Counted from the stretch's first letter, positions 24,816 through 33,646 are shown. The stretch is DNA of 64,000 nucleotides from Bacillus yapensis (GCF_005280205.1 NZ_SUND01000005.1:170734-234733); one strand, 5' to 3'. Notes: a model not told the origin generated them from the letters alone. Translations and numbers: made by a program.

Positions 24816-25098
24816 TTAAGTCTCACCTTCCGAAAATAGCCAGGTTCTTTTATTAAAAATTCTACCATATTTATAAAAAAATACTTTACGTTACTTTACT
24901 TCGTTCACTTATTTTTAGAATAATCGTCACTTATGACTTCCCGTAATTCCTTAAATTATAAGTCCCGTTTATGAACTGAATATGAACGACAAAACAATGT
25001 GGAGAGTTGCAGCCGCTGAGTCAATATTTTGCATTTTTTAATGGCTTCGTTTTAAATTACAGATAGGGTTTCAAATCATTTTTGAAAGGAATGACAAC

Positions 25099-25815
25099 AT
25101 GATTTCATTAAAAGGAAAAACGGCGTTAATTACCGGTGCTGGTAGAGGAATTGGACGAGCAGTCGCGATTGCTTTAGCGAAAGAAGGCGTAAATCTAGGA
25201 TTAATTGGATTAACGATGTCCAATCTTGAAAAAGTAACTGCCGAGTTAGAGCAATATGATATAAATATTTCTGCGGCAACAGCAGATGTATCTGATCTTG
25301 AAGCAGTTCAGCATGCAGTAGAGCATATCAAGTCTGACTTAGGACCAATCGATATCTTAATAAACAACGCAGGAACTGGTAAATTTGGAGGTTTCCTTGA
25401 GCTATCACCTGAAGAATGGGAAAACATTATCCGAGTAAACGTGATGGGCGTGTATAACGTAACAAGAGCTGTTTTACCAGAGATGATTGAGAGAAAATCA
25501 GGTGATATCGTCAATATTTCTTCAACTGCTGGCCAAAAAGGCGCACCTGTCACGAGTGCATACAGCGCTTCTAAGTTCGCTGTACTAGGGTTAACAGAAT
25601 CTCTTATGTTAGAGGTAAGAAAACATAATATTCGTGTCACGGCTTTAACACCAAGCACTGTCGTTACTGACTTAGCAGTTGAAACAAATCTCATTTCCGG
25701 AAATCCTGAAAATGTAATGCATCCAGAGGATCTTGCAGATTTGCTCGTTTCAGGACTAAAGCTTCATCCAAGAGTCGTTCTAAAAACAGCTGGATTGTGG
25801 TCAACAAATCCTTAA
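25099..25815 (+). CDS. Short-chain dehydrogenase/reductase, FabG-like
   Basis: A 238-aa classical SDR: cofactor loop ITGAGRGIG (11-19), NNAG (89-92), catalytic Ser142, Tyr155 and Lys159 (YSASK). It fits the 3-oxoacyl-ACP reductase-like group and has the length of B. subtilis YoxD. It is a single gene with its own terminator and no acyl-carrier partner nearby, so the substrate is open; a housekeeping FabG role is unlikely outside a fab cluster. Confidence 0.85.
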   Translation: MISLKGKTALITGAGRGIGRAVAIALAKEGVNLGLIGLTMSNLEKVTAELEQYDINISAATADVSDLEAVQHAVEHIKSDLGPIDILINNAGTGKFGGFLELSPEEWENIIRVNVMGVYNVTRAVLPEMIERKSGDIVNISSTAGQKGAPVTSAYSASKFAVLGLTESLMLEVRKHNIRVTALTPSTVVTDLAVETNLISGNPENVMHPEDLADLLVSGLKLHPRVVLKTAGLWSTNP

Positions 25816-25820
25816 ATTAT

Positions 25821-25862
25821 GCGGAAGCAGGACTTACATAGTTCCTGCTTCCTTTTTTTTAA
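25821..25862 (+). terminator. Terminator after the SDR gene
   Basis: GGAAGCAGGA / TCCTGCTTCC stem and a run of eight T residues. Confidence 0.88.
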
Positions 25863-25936
25863 CCAATTGGAGATGAATGGAAATCGTTCATTTTTAACAT
25901 ACTATTCTTGACTATTGATGAAGAAGGTATTTGCTG

Positions 25937-26695
25937 ATGGACATTCAAACTAGGCATCCTCTTGCAAAAATAAGCGTATTCGGCATCACGCAACTAAAAC
26001 CACATAATCCATACATGATCGCTTGGTGGTCGGCTGTTTTTCCTGGATTTGGCCACTATTTACTTAACCAATACACACGAGCAACTATGTTAACATTGGC
26101 AGAAGTATCCCTGAATACGATGGCTCACATAAACGAAGCCATGATCTATTCTTTTTGCGGCAATTTCGAGCGTACCACACTCGTTTTAGAGCCAAGATGG
26201 GCATTAGGCTACTTAACAATCTACCTAATAGCCATCTCAGATAGTTTTCGTACGGCCTTGTACCAAAACAAACTGTATCATCTAGCCTTATTTGAACATA
26301 GACAGACTCCCATTGTGAAAATATTTCCTACTGAAATTCAATATATTGAGATAAAGAGTCCTATCCTCACTGCACTCTACTCGTTTTTCTTTCCAGGATT
26401 GGGGCAATTGTACAATCATCGATATGGGCTTGCCTTCTATGCAATGCTGTGGTGGTGGATATACATGTCCCTGTCTAAAGTACATCATGCATTCATCATC
26501 CTTGCACACGGACATCTTCAAGATTCGATTTCTTTACTTGTTCCTCATTGGCTCTTATTTATGCCTTCGGTTATGGGGGGCTCCATCTACCATGCATACC
26601 GAACGGCTATTGAACATAATCATCTTTTTCGGATAGAACAACGTCGGTATCTAACAAAAAGATACGAAAACGTTAAACTTCAAATTTTCCCTTAA
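25937..26695 (+). CDS. Membrane protein with two TM2-like FPG motifs
   Basis: A 252-aa protein from ATG 25937 (AAGAAGG upstream; TTG 25931 less likely). Two similar segments, WWSAVFPGFGHYLLNQY (about 31-47) and LYSFFFPGLGQLYNHRYG (about 147-164), each start a helix pair as in TM2-type domains, suggesting an internal duplication. Several further hydrophobic helices and many histidines follow. It is a type seen as an unnamed conserved protein in bacilli; I cannot give a function. Followed after 18 bases by another unknown membrane protein, presumably in the same transcript. Confidence 0.7.
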   Translation: MDIQTRHPLAKISVFGITQLKPHNPYMIAWWSAVFPGFGHYLLNQYTRATMLTLAEVSLNTMAHINEAMIYSFCGNFERTTLVLEPRWALGYLTIYLIAISDSFRTALYQNKLYHLALFEHRQTPIVKIFPTEIQYIEIKSPILTALYSFFFPGLGQLYNHRYGLAFYAMLWWWIYMSLSKVHHAFIILAHGHLQDSISLLVPHWLLFMPSVMGGSIYHAYRTAIEHNHLFRIEQRRYLTKRYENVKLQIFP

Positions 26696-26713
26696 GCAGG
26701 CAGGTGCTTTTTG

Positions 26714-27136
26714 ATGTTAGTTATTGGTTTATTTAGACAATCGATCGAACTAGAGCAAGCACTTGCTGAATTGGAAAAAAACATGATTCCCAAAGAACAG
26801 GTCCTTGTTACATTTATGGATAAGAAAAATAACGAACATAAACATATGCCCCACCCTTTTGAGATCGGAATTTGCTTTGGAACAGCAGCTGCTGTAATAG
26901 GGGCAACATGTGGATTCGCGTTGACATTGGGGCCGATTATTTGGGGATTAATTGGAGCATTTATCGGGTATTGGATTGGGGTCGGTATTTATTTTTTTAT
27001 AAATAAAGGAAAAAGTTCTTCCCCTCTCCTGCATGAAGTGACTGTCATCATCCAATGCAAAGAAGAACAATTCCTTCATATTAGTAATCTATTATGGAAA
27101 TATGAACCTCTTTCCATTGGACACCACCCACAATGA
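26714..27136 (+). CDS. Small glycine-rich membrane protein, unknown
   Basis: A 140-aa protein from ATG 26714 (AGGTG upstream). An N-terminal cytoplasmic part (LFRQSIELEQALAELEK...) resembles the start of general-stress YflT-like or DUF1269-like proteins. A glycine-rich double-helix segment follows (about 53-95: FGTAAAVIGATCGFALTLGP, then a second run), and then a soluble tail. Probably pairs with the upstream gene. Function unknown. Confidence 0.65.
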   Translation: MLVIGLFRQSIELEQALAELEKNMIPKEQVLVTFMDKKNNEHKHMPHPFEIGICFGTAAAVIGATCGFALTLGPIIWGLIGAFIGYWIGVGIYFFINKGKSSSPLLHEVTVIIQCKEEQFLHISNLLWKYEPLSIGHHPQ

Positions 27137-27138
27137 AA

Positions 27139-27177
27139 AAGCCCAATGGCTAGAGTCAATCTCTAACCATCGGGCTT
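27139..27177. terminator. Bidirectional terminator
   Basis: AAGCCC.ATGG.TAGAG / CTCTA.CCAT.GGGCTT stem between the convergent genes. Confidence 0.75.
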
Positions 27178-27191
27178 AACGTCGCACCTAA

Positions 27192-28280
27192 TTACTTCGA
27201 TACAACCAACAGACCTGACATCGTGTCATGTCCTTGACCACAAGGAATAGCACAATAGAATCGGAATTCTCCCTCTTCTGTCACAACCACTTCAAATGTT
27301 TCTCCTTCTTTAATATTCATTCCTAGTTCATCTAGAGCAATACCATGAAGACCAGAATCGTTTTTCATTGTGAACCGGACGGTGTCTCCTACCTTTGCTT
27401 TCACTTCTGTTGGACTGAACTCAAAGTTTTTAGCCGTCAGATTGACTTCTACAACCTCACCTGTCGCCTCTGCCCCAGCATGAGGATCCGTTGTTTCTTC
27501 AGCCTCGCCAGCCTCTGCTTGAGATTTCTCTCCACCTAGTGCAAAGACGAATACTTGAGGATCGTTCCCCGCAGAAGTTATCATAATATACTGCTTTCCA
27601 TCTACAACAAAAATGGATGGAGATGCTGAAATCGTTAGACCCGTTGTTTGATAGGACCAAATAATCTCGCCAGTTGCGGTATCCAATGCATTTACCTTAC
27701 CACTGTAGTACGTGGATTTGAAATGGCCTTCAACGCTAGTTTCTCCTGTTTTTTGATCAATCGCAACGACACCAACATTGTTTGTGATCATAAATACTTT
27801 GCCTTCTCCTACAGCAACACCACGATTCGAGCTTGGTAATCCTGTCCGCTCAGCGTTTTCCTTGATTTCTTCCGGTGGAATCCACTCCCAAATCACATCA
27901 CCAGTTACAGCATCAAAGGCATACACATAGTTCATAGCTGTAGTCACATAAGCAACACCATCAACAACTACCGGGAAACTTTGATTTCCAGCAGGAATAT
28001 CTGGGTTGATGTCTTTAAATTTCTTGCTCCAAACAAGTCCTACATCCCCTACATTCTCTTTTGTGATTTCTTCATAAGGGACGTGACGAGTTAATCCTAG
28101 GTCATAACCAAAAGTCGGGAAGTCACCAGGCTCCGCTTCTTCTACTACAGGATCCTCTACCTTTTCCGGCTCTTCTACCTTCTCAGGCTCCTCTACTTTC
28201 TCAGGCTCATTTTGACAGGCAACCAACATAAACGTGGAAACCGCCAACACAGCGGAAATCCATTTTACCTTTGTTCTCAT
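27192..28280 (-). CDS. Lipoprotein: shortened quinoprotein propeller fused to CuA-like cupredoxin
   Basis: A 362-aa exported lipoprotein (LVAC, Cys22). Residues 24-43 are three copies of EPEKVEE/EPEKVED. Residues 52-250 match the PQQ-dependent alcohol dehydrogenase propeller (GLVWSKKFKD, VYAFDAVTGDVIWEW, NRGVAVGEGKVF, then NALDTATGEIIWSYQTTG and VDGKQYIMITSAG). Only the first and last blades are present, joined in frame near residue 182-195. A His/Gly/Glu linker leads to a cupredoxin (about 276-362) with His312, Cys343, Cys347, His351 and Met354, the CuA ligand pattern of cytochrome oxidase subunit II. It likely acts in extracytoplasmic electron transfer; whether the reduced propeller still binds PQQ is doubtful. 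Confidence 0.75.
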   Translation of the reverse strand: MRTKVKWISAVLAVSTFMLVACQNEPEKVEEPEKVEEPEKVEDPVVEEAEPGDFPTFGYDLGLTRHVPYEEITKENVGDVGLVWSKKFKDINPDIPAGNQSFPVVVDGVAYVTTAMNYVYAFDAVTGDVIWEWIPPEEIKENAERTGLPSSNRGVAVGEGKVFMITNNVGVVAIDQKTGETSVEGHFKSTYYSGKVNALDTATGEIIWSYQTTGLTISASPSIFVVDGKQYIMITSAGNDPQVFVFALGGEKSQAEAGEAEETTDPHAGAEATGEVVEVNLTAKNFEFSPTEVKAKVGDTVRFTMKNDSGLHGIALDELGMNIKEGETFEVVVTEEGEFRFYCAIPCGQGHDTMSGLLVVSK

Positions 28281-28323
28281 TGTAACCCCCCTTAAAATGA
28301 AAGCTAATTACTAGTAAGTTTAT

Positions 28324-28337
28324 ATTAAGCGCTTTCA
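28324..28337 (-). promoter_or_regulatory. cre-like site upstream of the propeller-cupredoxin gene
   Basis: Minus-strand TGAAAGCGCTTAAT matches 13 of 14 positions of the CcpA consensus (TGWAARCGYTWNCW). Confidence 0.5.
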
Positions 28338-28398
28338 TTTTTTATTCACAATTTTTTTCGGGTTCCGTACTTTTTACTTGACTAACTGTATAAAAATA

Positions 28399-28412
28399 TA
28401 AAAACGCTTACA
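28399..28412 (+). promoter_or_regulatory. cre-like site upstream of the carboxypeptidase-regulatory-like lipoprotein
   Basis: TAAAAACGCTTACA matches 13 of 14 consensus cre positions, just before the ribosome site of the next gene, where CcpA binding would block transcription. Confidence 0.5.
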
Positions 28413-28427
28413 TTAGAGGGGGCCATT

Positions 28428-29567
28428 ATGAAAAAGAATATCTATTTCTTATTAATTCTTGCTTTTGTTGCGAGTTTGGTAGCCTGCCAGAAAGAGGAAG
28501 AAAAAGAGATTACGAAAACGACAGAGGGAAACGAAGCACAAGGAGAAGCACTAAGCTACAATATTTCGCTTAAACTAGAGCAAAACCAATTCTCTTATGA
28601 AAATTGGAAAATGGATAGCAGTCACCATAAGCTCGTCAAAGGGAAACTTCTAGTGGATGATAAGCCCATAGCTGGTGCAGAAATTCAAATGTCCAATAAG
28701 AGAAAAACGACTACCGATCCAAATGGAGAATTTTCCGTAATGGTAGATGCTAACATCATAGAAAAAGATATTATCCATGTGTCCTCTCTCGATTATGCAA
28801 CACTCGAAGGGCAAGCTATTCCAGACGCATTGAAAAAGGATTTACTTGCTTTAGAGGAAGAATTAGTCGTCTATTACCCGATTGAAGTAGACAAAACGGA
28901 AGAAGTAGCTGGAGATCCTAGCAAAGTGAAAGTCTACGCCCATGCTTCCTTACATGAAGATGAAGAGTTTCCAAAGTTCGGAGTCGAGAAATTCCCGATT
29001 ATTGGAACGGTGAAAGATGCCGATGGCAATGCAGTTCAAGGAGCGACGGTGAACCTTCGTCGTGATGGAGTAGAAGGATTCACGATGTCGAACCCTACGA
29101 ATGAAAATGGAGAATACTCCATGTACTATATCCCAGAAGATGATGAGAACCACTATTTAAATGTCTATCTCCCAAGTCAGCATGTGACCTATACCCTACC
29201 GCAGGGAAAAGGATTTCTATTCCCTGATGATTTCGGTATTACCCTTGATATTGTTTTACCTAAGGAAGGAACCATCATTCGGGATGAGCCTCCTACTCTT
29301 GTTGCTACAAACGCAGAAGGTGCCCTTTACAAAGGAGTTCTAATTGGCCTAAATACAACGGAAGACTATACCATTACCGTCCCAGATCGAGAAGGTTCCT
29401 TTGTACTCACTGTACCAAAAGATGTTTGGGAAACGAATCCAAGCTTTTACCAAATCAACTACCGTGGTTTCTCAAAAGAGCCACTTGATTTAGGAGATAC
29501 CTTAACATCCGATTTCCTCCCGCTTCCTGAAAAAGATGAGCCTGATTATATTGTCGTCAAGAAATAA
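28428..29567 (+). CDS. Lipoprotein with carboxypeptidase-regulatory-like domains
   Basis: A 379-aa lipoprotein (SLVAC, Cys20) with an acidic/basic linker. Two beta-sandwich repeats of the CarboxypepD_reg kind follow: GKLLVDDKPIAGAEIQMSNK followed by TTDPNGEFSV (about 78-110), and GTVKDADGNAVQGATVNL followed by TNENGEYSMYYIP (about 193-245). A third, poorer one lies near 285-340. Such domains are structural or binding modules at the cell surface. GAGGGGG precedes the start. It shares its upstream region, with two cre-like sites, with the divergent propeller-cupredoxin gene. No enzymatic motif is visible. Confidence 0.75.
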   Translation: MKKNIYFLLILAFVASLVACQKEEEKEITKTTEGNEAQGEALSYNISLKLEQNQFSYENWKMDSSHHKLVKGKLLVDDKPIAGAEIQMSNKRKTTTDPNGEFSVMVDANIIEKDIIHVSSLDYATLEGQAIPDALKKDLLALEEELVVYYPIEVDKTEEVAGDPSKVKVYAHASLHEDEEFPKFGVEKFPIIGTVKDADGNAVQGATVNLRRDGVEGFTMSNPTNENGEYSMYYIPEDDENHYLNVYLPSQHVTYTLPQGKGFLFPDDFGITLDIVLPKEGTIIRDEPPTLVATNAEGALYKGVLIGLNTTEDYTITVPDREGSFVLTVPKDVWETNPSFYQINYRGFSKEPLDLGDTLTSDFLPLPEKDEPDYIVVKK

Positions 29568-29604
29568 TTCAATCTTTTTCATGCCAGGAGATGTGTTCTC
29601 CTGG

Positions 29605-30087
29605 CTATTGTTCTTGAACTGTTTTCTCATGTTTAAGAAGCCATTCTTTCCTCCATAAACCACCTGCATAGCCCGTTAATTTTCCATTCGAACCGACAAT
29701 TCGATGACACGGAATCACAATACTTAGCTTGTTCTTACCATTTGCACTGCCCACTGCCCTGACAGCTTTTTCATTCCCAATTGAAACCGCAATATCTTTA
29801 TAAGTTCCAGTTTCAGCATAGGAGATATTTGTTAAAGCGGTCCACACTGTTTTTTGGAAATCCGTTCCCTCAAAGCTATATGGAAATGTAAACTTTTGAC
29901 GTGTTCCTTTAAAATATTGATCCAGTTGTTCAAAACAATCCTTTAGAACCTTTGGTGTTTCCTTTTGCAAATCGTTTACAATTGTATCCTCTTCAGAAAA
30001 TAGAATGGAACATATCCCTTCCTCTGTTCCTACGATTTCTATTATTCCAATTGGTGATTTGTAATCTAATTTATGTAGCCTACTCAT
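29605..30087 (-). CDS. adaB: Methylated-DNA-protein-cysteine methyltransferase
   Basis: A 160-aa suicide enzyme that removes O6-methyl from guanine. The acceptor cysteine is in IVIPCHRI (Cys127), with FQKTVWTALTNISYAETGTY before it and GYAGGLWRKEWLLKHE after. It overlaps the alkA gene by 8 bases, third of the adaA-alkA-adaB set, as in the adaptive response to alkylation of bacilli. Confidence 0.93.
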   Translation of the reverse strand: MSRLHKLDYKSPIGIIEIVGTEEGICSILFSEEDTIVNDLQKETPKVLKDCFEQLDQYFKGTRQKFTFPYSFEGTDFQKTVWTALTNISYAETGTYKDIAVSIGNEKAVRAVGSANGKNKLSIVIPCHRIVGSNGKLTGYAGGLWRKEWLLKHEKTVQEQ

Positions 30088-30997
30088 ATAAGGACCTCCA
30101 CAGATAAAAGGTGGCGTATGCTTGCCAGCCTTCCCAATTCTCTGCCATTTCTTTTATTTCATCTACCGTTGGTTTTCGCTCCATTCCTAGCTGACGCATC
30201 AATGCCTGATGCAGCCCAACATCTGCAATCGGAAATGCCGACGGATCATGTAAGCATCTCATTTGAACATAATCTGCCGTCCATGCTCCGATCCCACGAA
30301 AACTCATTAAGAATTTCTGAATTTGTTGATAGTCTTCTTTTTGAAGCAATAGCTCTTTTGATAATTCACCATTTACCATGGCTTTCGCGATGCCAATTAT
30401 ATATTCAGCCTTCCGAACGGTAAATTGAAGCTTCCTTAACTCATCCACTTCCAATGCTGCAATGGTTGTAGATTCTGGGAATAACCAATATGTACTCCCA
30501 TCAATTGTATAGCTTTCTCCAAATTGCTCCACGAGGCGTCTCTTTAATGTATAAGCAAAAGTTAAATTGATTTGTTGTCCCATAATCGCCCAAGCTACCG
30601 CTTCAAATAGATCGGAAATACCGATAATCCGTAAACCATAGTATTTCGGAACAATATCTTTCAAAATCTTATCTTTTCTAGCGACCTTGTAAAATATCCC
30701 TAGTTCTTGATCCAAATCAAACCATTCCCAAATGTAGGAGGCTACTTTTTCAATCATAAGAATCGATGGGGCTCCCATTGGAAATTTAACGAGAATGGCT
30801 TCAGAATCACTCCCAATTTTCAATAGAAGAATCTCACCATCCAGTTTTACTAGTTTATATAAAGAACCGTCCTTTATTTGATGCATATTCTCTTGCTCAG
30901 ATCGTCCTAAATAAGCGAGGCATTCCTTAAAATTAAATTCCACAGGCGGATAAATCTCAAGCGTTGAACCCTTCTTACGCCAGTTCATTTGCCTCAC
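30080..30997 (-). CDS. alkA: DNA-3-methyladenine glycosylase II
   Basis: A 305-aa HhH-GPD base-excision glycosylase. The helix-hairpin-helix is LMSFRGIGAWTADYV (about 230-244) and the catalytic aspartate is Asp259 in FPIADVGL. The QQINLTFAYTLKRRLV segment is typical of AlkA. It overlaps adaA (ATGA) and adaB (8 bases), so the three are translationally coupled. Removes 3-methyladenine and similar lesions. Confidence 0.92.
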   Translation of the reverse strand: MRQMNWRKKGSTLEIYPPVEFNFKECLAYLGRSEQENMHQIKDGSLYKLVKLDGEILLLKIGSDSEAILVKFPMGAPSILMIEKVASYIWEWFDLDQELGIFYKVARKDKILKDIVPKYYGLRIIGISDLFEAVAWAIMGQQINLTFAYTLKRRLVEQFGESYTIDGSTYWLFPESTTIAALEVDELRKLQFTVRKAEYIIGIAKAMVNGELSKELLLQKEDYQQIQKFLMSFRGIGAWTADYVQMRCLHDPSAFPIADVGLHQALMRQLGMERKPTVDEIKEMAENWEGWQAYATFYLWRSLYE

Positions 30998-31560
30998 GCC
31001 TTCCCTATGAGTATTCGATACTCACTAGGTGAGCAATTTTTTAAACGACGAAATATCTTATAAAAATTCGAAGTACTCTGAAATCCCGCCTCATAGCAAA
31101 TCTCAAGATTGGTACGTTCAGTTGTTGTTAAAAGGTGGGCCGCTTTATCGACCCGTATTTTTTCTAAGTAGGTCCGAGGGGTTTCTGACGTTTCCTGTTT
31201 AAACAACCGTTCAAGATAATACGGACTTAGCCCAACATGATTCGCAATGTCTTGTAATTCAAGCCTTTCGGAATAATGTGTGACTAAAAACTCCACGACA
31301 TTTCTGACCAACTCCGTATGTGGAGAATGATCCGTTTCAGGTTGACACCTTTTGCATGCACGAAATCCAGCTTTCTCGGCTTCTTTGATGTCATAATAAA
31401 ATTCCACGTTTATTTTTTTCGGTTTTCTGGAGCGACAGGAAGGACGGCAGAAGATTTTTGTTGTCTTTACTGCCGTAAAAAAGAGCCCGTCATATTTACG
31501 ATCACATGCGATAATTTTTTCCCACATTTCATCAAAAGAAAGGTTAATATTTGTGCCCAT
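30994..31560 (-). CDS. adaA: Methylphosphotriester methyltransferase / AraC-type activator AdaA
   Basis: A 188-aa protein with the Ada N-terminal zinc domain: Cys38, Cys42, Cys69 and Cys72 (FCRPSC and CKRC), numbered as in E. coli Ada, with Cys38 the methyl acceptor. An AraC-type HTH pair follows (LQDIANHVGLSPYYLERLFK; CYEAGFQSTSNFYKIFRR). Lacks the C-terminal methyltransferase, which is separate (adaB). When methylated it should activate this operon. Confidence 0.93.
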   Translation of the reverse strand: MGTNINLSFDEMWEKIIACDRKYDGLFFTAVKTTKIFCRPSCRSRKPKKINVEFYYDIKEAEKAGFRACKRCQPETDHSPHTELVRNVVEFLVTHYSERLELQDIANHVGLSPYYLERLFKQETSETPRTYLEKIRVDKAAHLLTTTERTNLEICYEAGFQSTSNFYKIFRRLKNCSPSEYRILIGKA

Positions 31561-31581
31561 TATCCATACCGTCCTTCTAGC

Positions 31582-32355
31582 TTAATTTTTATACAAATGT
31601 CCAGTATCCATAGACTCTATTAATCGCGCTGAATTCTCTGCCAAAAAGGCTATATACTGATCGGAAAAAGCATTTCCGAAACTAAACCGTTTAACACCTA
31701 GTTCCTTAAGCTTATTACAATTTGTTAGTCCAGGTAAAGATAAGACATTTACCGGTGCATCAACAGCCATTGTAATTTTTCTGATTTCATCGTCGTTCGT
31801 TACCCCAGGTACAAATATTCCACTTGCCCCGTTTTCCACATAGGATTTAGCACGCTCAATGGTTTCCACTAATGGATTATTAACCCCTTGTAAATAGGTA
31901 TCTGTTCGAGCGTTAATGTAAAAATCCTTGAAACCATTCGCATCGAGGGCTGCCCTTATTTTTGATAAAAGTTTACTGTGCTCCTCTATATCTCTTAACC
32001 CCTGTTGTTTTTTTAGTGAATCCTCCAGATTGATGCCAGCTACACCAATATCTGCTGTTCTTAGAACATTAGTAACAATCTCTTCCGCGGTATCACCATA
32101 GCCTGCTTCAATATCTGCGGAGACCGGTATTTTCACACTTTCTGTAATGCCTTTAATAATTTGGAGATGCTTTTCAAAATCAATAAGTTCTCCATCGATA
32201 TAGCCAAGGGAGTTTGCAATCCCCCAGCTAGTCGTTCCAATCGCTTTGAACCCAGCCTTCTCAAGTGCCAGGGCAGAAAGTACGTCCCAAGCGTTTCCTA
32301 AAAATAAAACTTCCTCTGTTAAATGTAGTTCATTGAATTTCTGAATTTTGTTCAT
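31582..32355 (-). CDS. PEP mutase/isocitrate lyase-superfamily protein
   Basis: A 257-aa TIM-barrel protein from ATG 32355 (AGGAGGC upstream). Motifs are GNAWDVLSALALEKAGFKAI, TSWGIANSLGY, PVSADIEAGYGD (metal-binding Asp and Glu), INLEDS and INARTDTYL. These place it in the carboxyvinyl-carboxyphosphonate mutase / methylisocitrate lyase group of single-domain proteins; no lyase-specific KKCGH loop is present. It is the first gene before adaA with a 21-base gap, so it is probably part of the alkylation-response operon, where its role is unexplained. Confidence 0.82.
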   Translation of the reverse strand: MNKIQKFNELHLTEEVLFLGNAWDVLSALALEKAGFKAIGTTSWGIANSLGYIDGELIDFEKHLQIIKGITESVKIPVSADIEAGYGDTAEEIVTNVLRTADIGVAGINLEDSLKKQQGLRDIEEHSKLLSKIRAALDANGFKDFYINARTDTYLQGVNNPLVETIERAKSYVENGASGIFVPGVTNDDEIRKITMAVDAPVNVLSLPGLTNCNKLKELGVKRFSFGNAFSDQYIAFLAENSARLIESMDTGHLYKN

Positions 32356-32470
32356 GTTATAGCCTCCTAATGGTTGTTGGACCCATTTTAACAAGGAAGC
32401 AATATGGTTTTCGTCCTCATTCTTGCTCTTATGGTCTATCCAGAAGACGAAGCTTTGATCCTTACAACAA

Positions 32471-32507
32471 AAAACCTCAACTAAGGATCACCCTAGTTGA
32501 GGTTTTG
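32471..32507 (-). terminator. Terminator after the binding-protein gene
   Basis: AACCTCAACTA / TAGTTGAGGTT 11-bp stem with a flanking A run (T run on the minus strand). Confidence 0.8.
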
Positions 32508-32519
32508 AAAAATCCCAAT

Positions 32520-33443
32520 TTAATTCTCTTTAGTCAATGAGTTAACCACAAACTCTAATTGATTTTCTAGAGTAATCGCATCGTTAAACCAGAAAGACTC
32601 AGAATCAAATTTGAACACATTTCCATTTTTTACTGCCGGTATCTCCTTCCATACACTTGTTTCGGTGAAGGACGGATCTGCATCATTCTCTCCTACCCCT
32701 ACAAAGATATAATCTGCGGCATATTCAGGAATGACCTCTGGTGAAATGGCTTTGTAGCCAGGTCCAAATACGTCCGCTTTTACCTTTTCCGGAGCTTTAA
32801 TTCCTAGAGCTTGGTACATTACCTCTGTACCACGTCCCCAGTTTTGTCCATAAATGTAGGTTTCCTTATCAACCTGCTCGATAACCATAGCTGTTGCATC
32901 TTCACCAATTGCAGCTCTTACTTTTTCCTTCGCTTCAGCTGCTTTTTCATTCCATTCATCTACCCACTCTTGCGCTTCTTTTTCTTTCCCTAAAATTTCT
33001 CCGATTTCAAGATGCTGCTCTAGATAGTCATAGTTAGTGTTGGTTAAAGCAACAACTGGTGCAATCTCAGAGTACTTTTTGATATTTTGATCATTCGTAA
33101 AGGTAATGATTAAGTCTGGCTCTAACTCTATAAGCTTTTCCACCGCTCCATCCGTTACAACTTCAACGTCTTCGATCTGGTCACCAAAGAATTTATTTCC
33201 TTTCACCCATTCATTCACAGCAACCGGCTTAACCCCAAGTTCTAACACGTTCCCAACATAAATATGTGCAAGTACAGCAACTCTCTTAGGTTCTACCGGA
33301 ATTTCCACATCGCCATTTTCAGCATGGAAAACTCTTGTTTTCGTTTCAGAATCTGCTCCTACTGGCTGTTTCGAATCCTTTCCACAAGCTGCTAATAATC
33401 CTATTAGAACAAGTATGCTTAAAAAAAGTAATTTCTTCTTCAT
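32520..33443 (-). CDS. Iron-siderophore-binding lipoprotein 1
   Basis: A 307-aa FecB/FhuD-type binding protein: lipobox LLAAC (Cys20), N-lobe VEIPVEPKRVAVLAHIYVGN, LIELEPDLIITF, and C-lobe VFKFDSESFWFNDAI. Single long helix between lobes, typical of class III binding proteins. It is a paralog of the protein at 35614-36564 and has no permease gene of its own. The Fur box at 33547-33561 lies about 100 bases upstream. Probably delivers a different ferric siderophore to the same permease pair or one elsewhere. Confidence 0.88.
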   Translation of the reverse strand: MKKKLLFLSILVLIGLLAACGKDSKQPVGADSETKTRVFHAENGDVEIPVEPKRVAVLAHIYVGNVLELGVKPVAVNEWVKGNKFFGDQIEDVEVVTDGAVEKLIELEPDLIITFTNDQNIKKYSEIAPVVALTNTNYDYLEQHLEIGEILGKEKEAQEWVDEWNEKAAEAKEKVRAAIGEDATAMVIEQVDKETYIYGQNWGRGTEVMYQALGIKAPEKVKADVFGPGYKAISPEVIPEYAADYIFVGVGENDADPSFTETSVWKEIPAVKNGNVFKFDSESFWFNDAITLENQLEFVVNSLTKEN

Positions 33444-33546
33444 CCATTTTATCTCCCTTTTAGCAGATATATTTCATCCTTTTATTTTGCGGTTGAAACA
33501 GAGTCCATTCAGCTCCAGTTTCCCTCCACCAGTAATTAATTGTAAA

Positions 33547-33561
33547 TGATTATCATTATCA
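33547..33561. promoter_or_regulatory. Fur box between binding protein 1 and the esterase
   Basis: TGATTATCATTATCA matches the Bacillus 7-1-7 Fur consensus (TGATAATNATTATCA) at all but one position; shared by the two divergent iron genes. Confidence 0.75.
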
Positions 33562-33646
33562 ATTAGATATTAAAATATATTTTACAATTTGACAATACAT
33601 TTTCACTAACTTTCTATTAATTTTGACTAGTTTGTGAAGGAACTAT

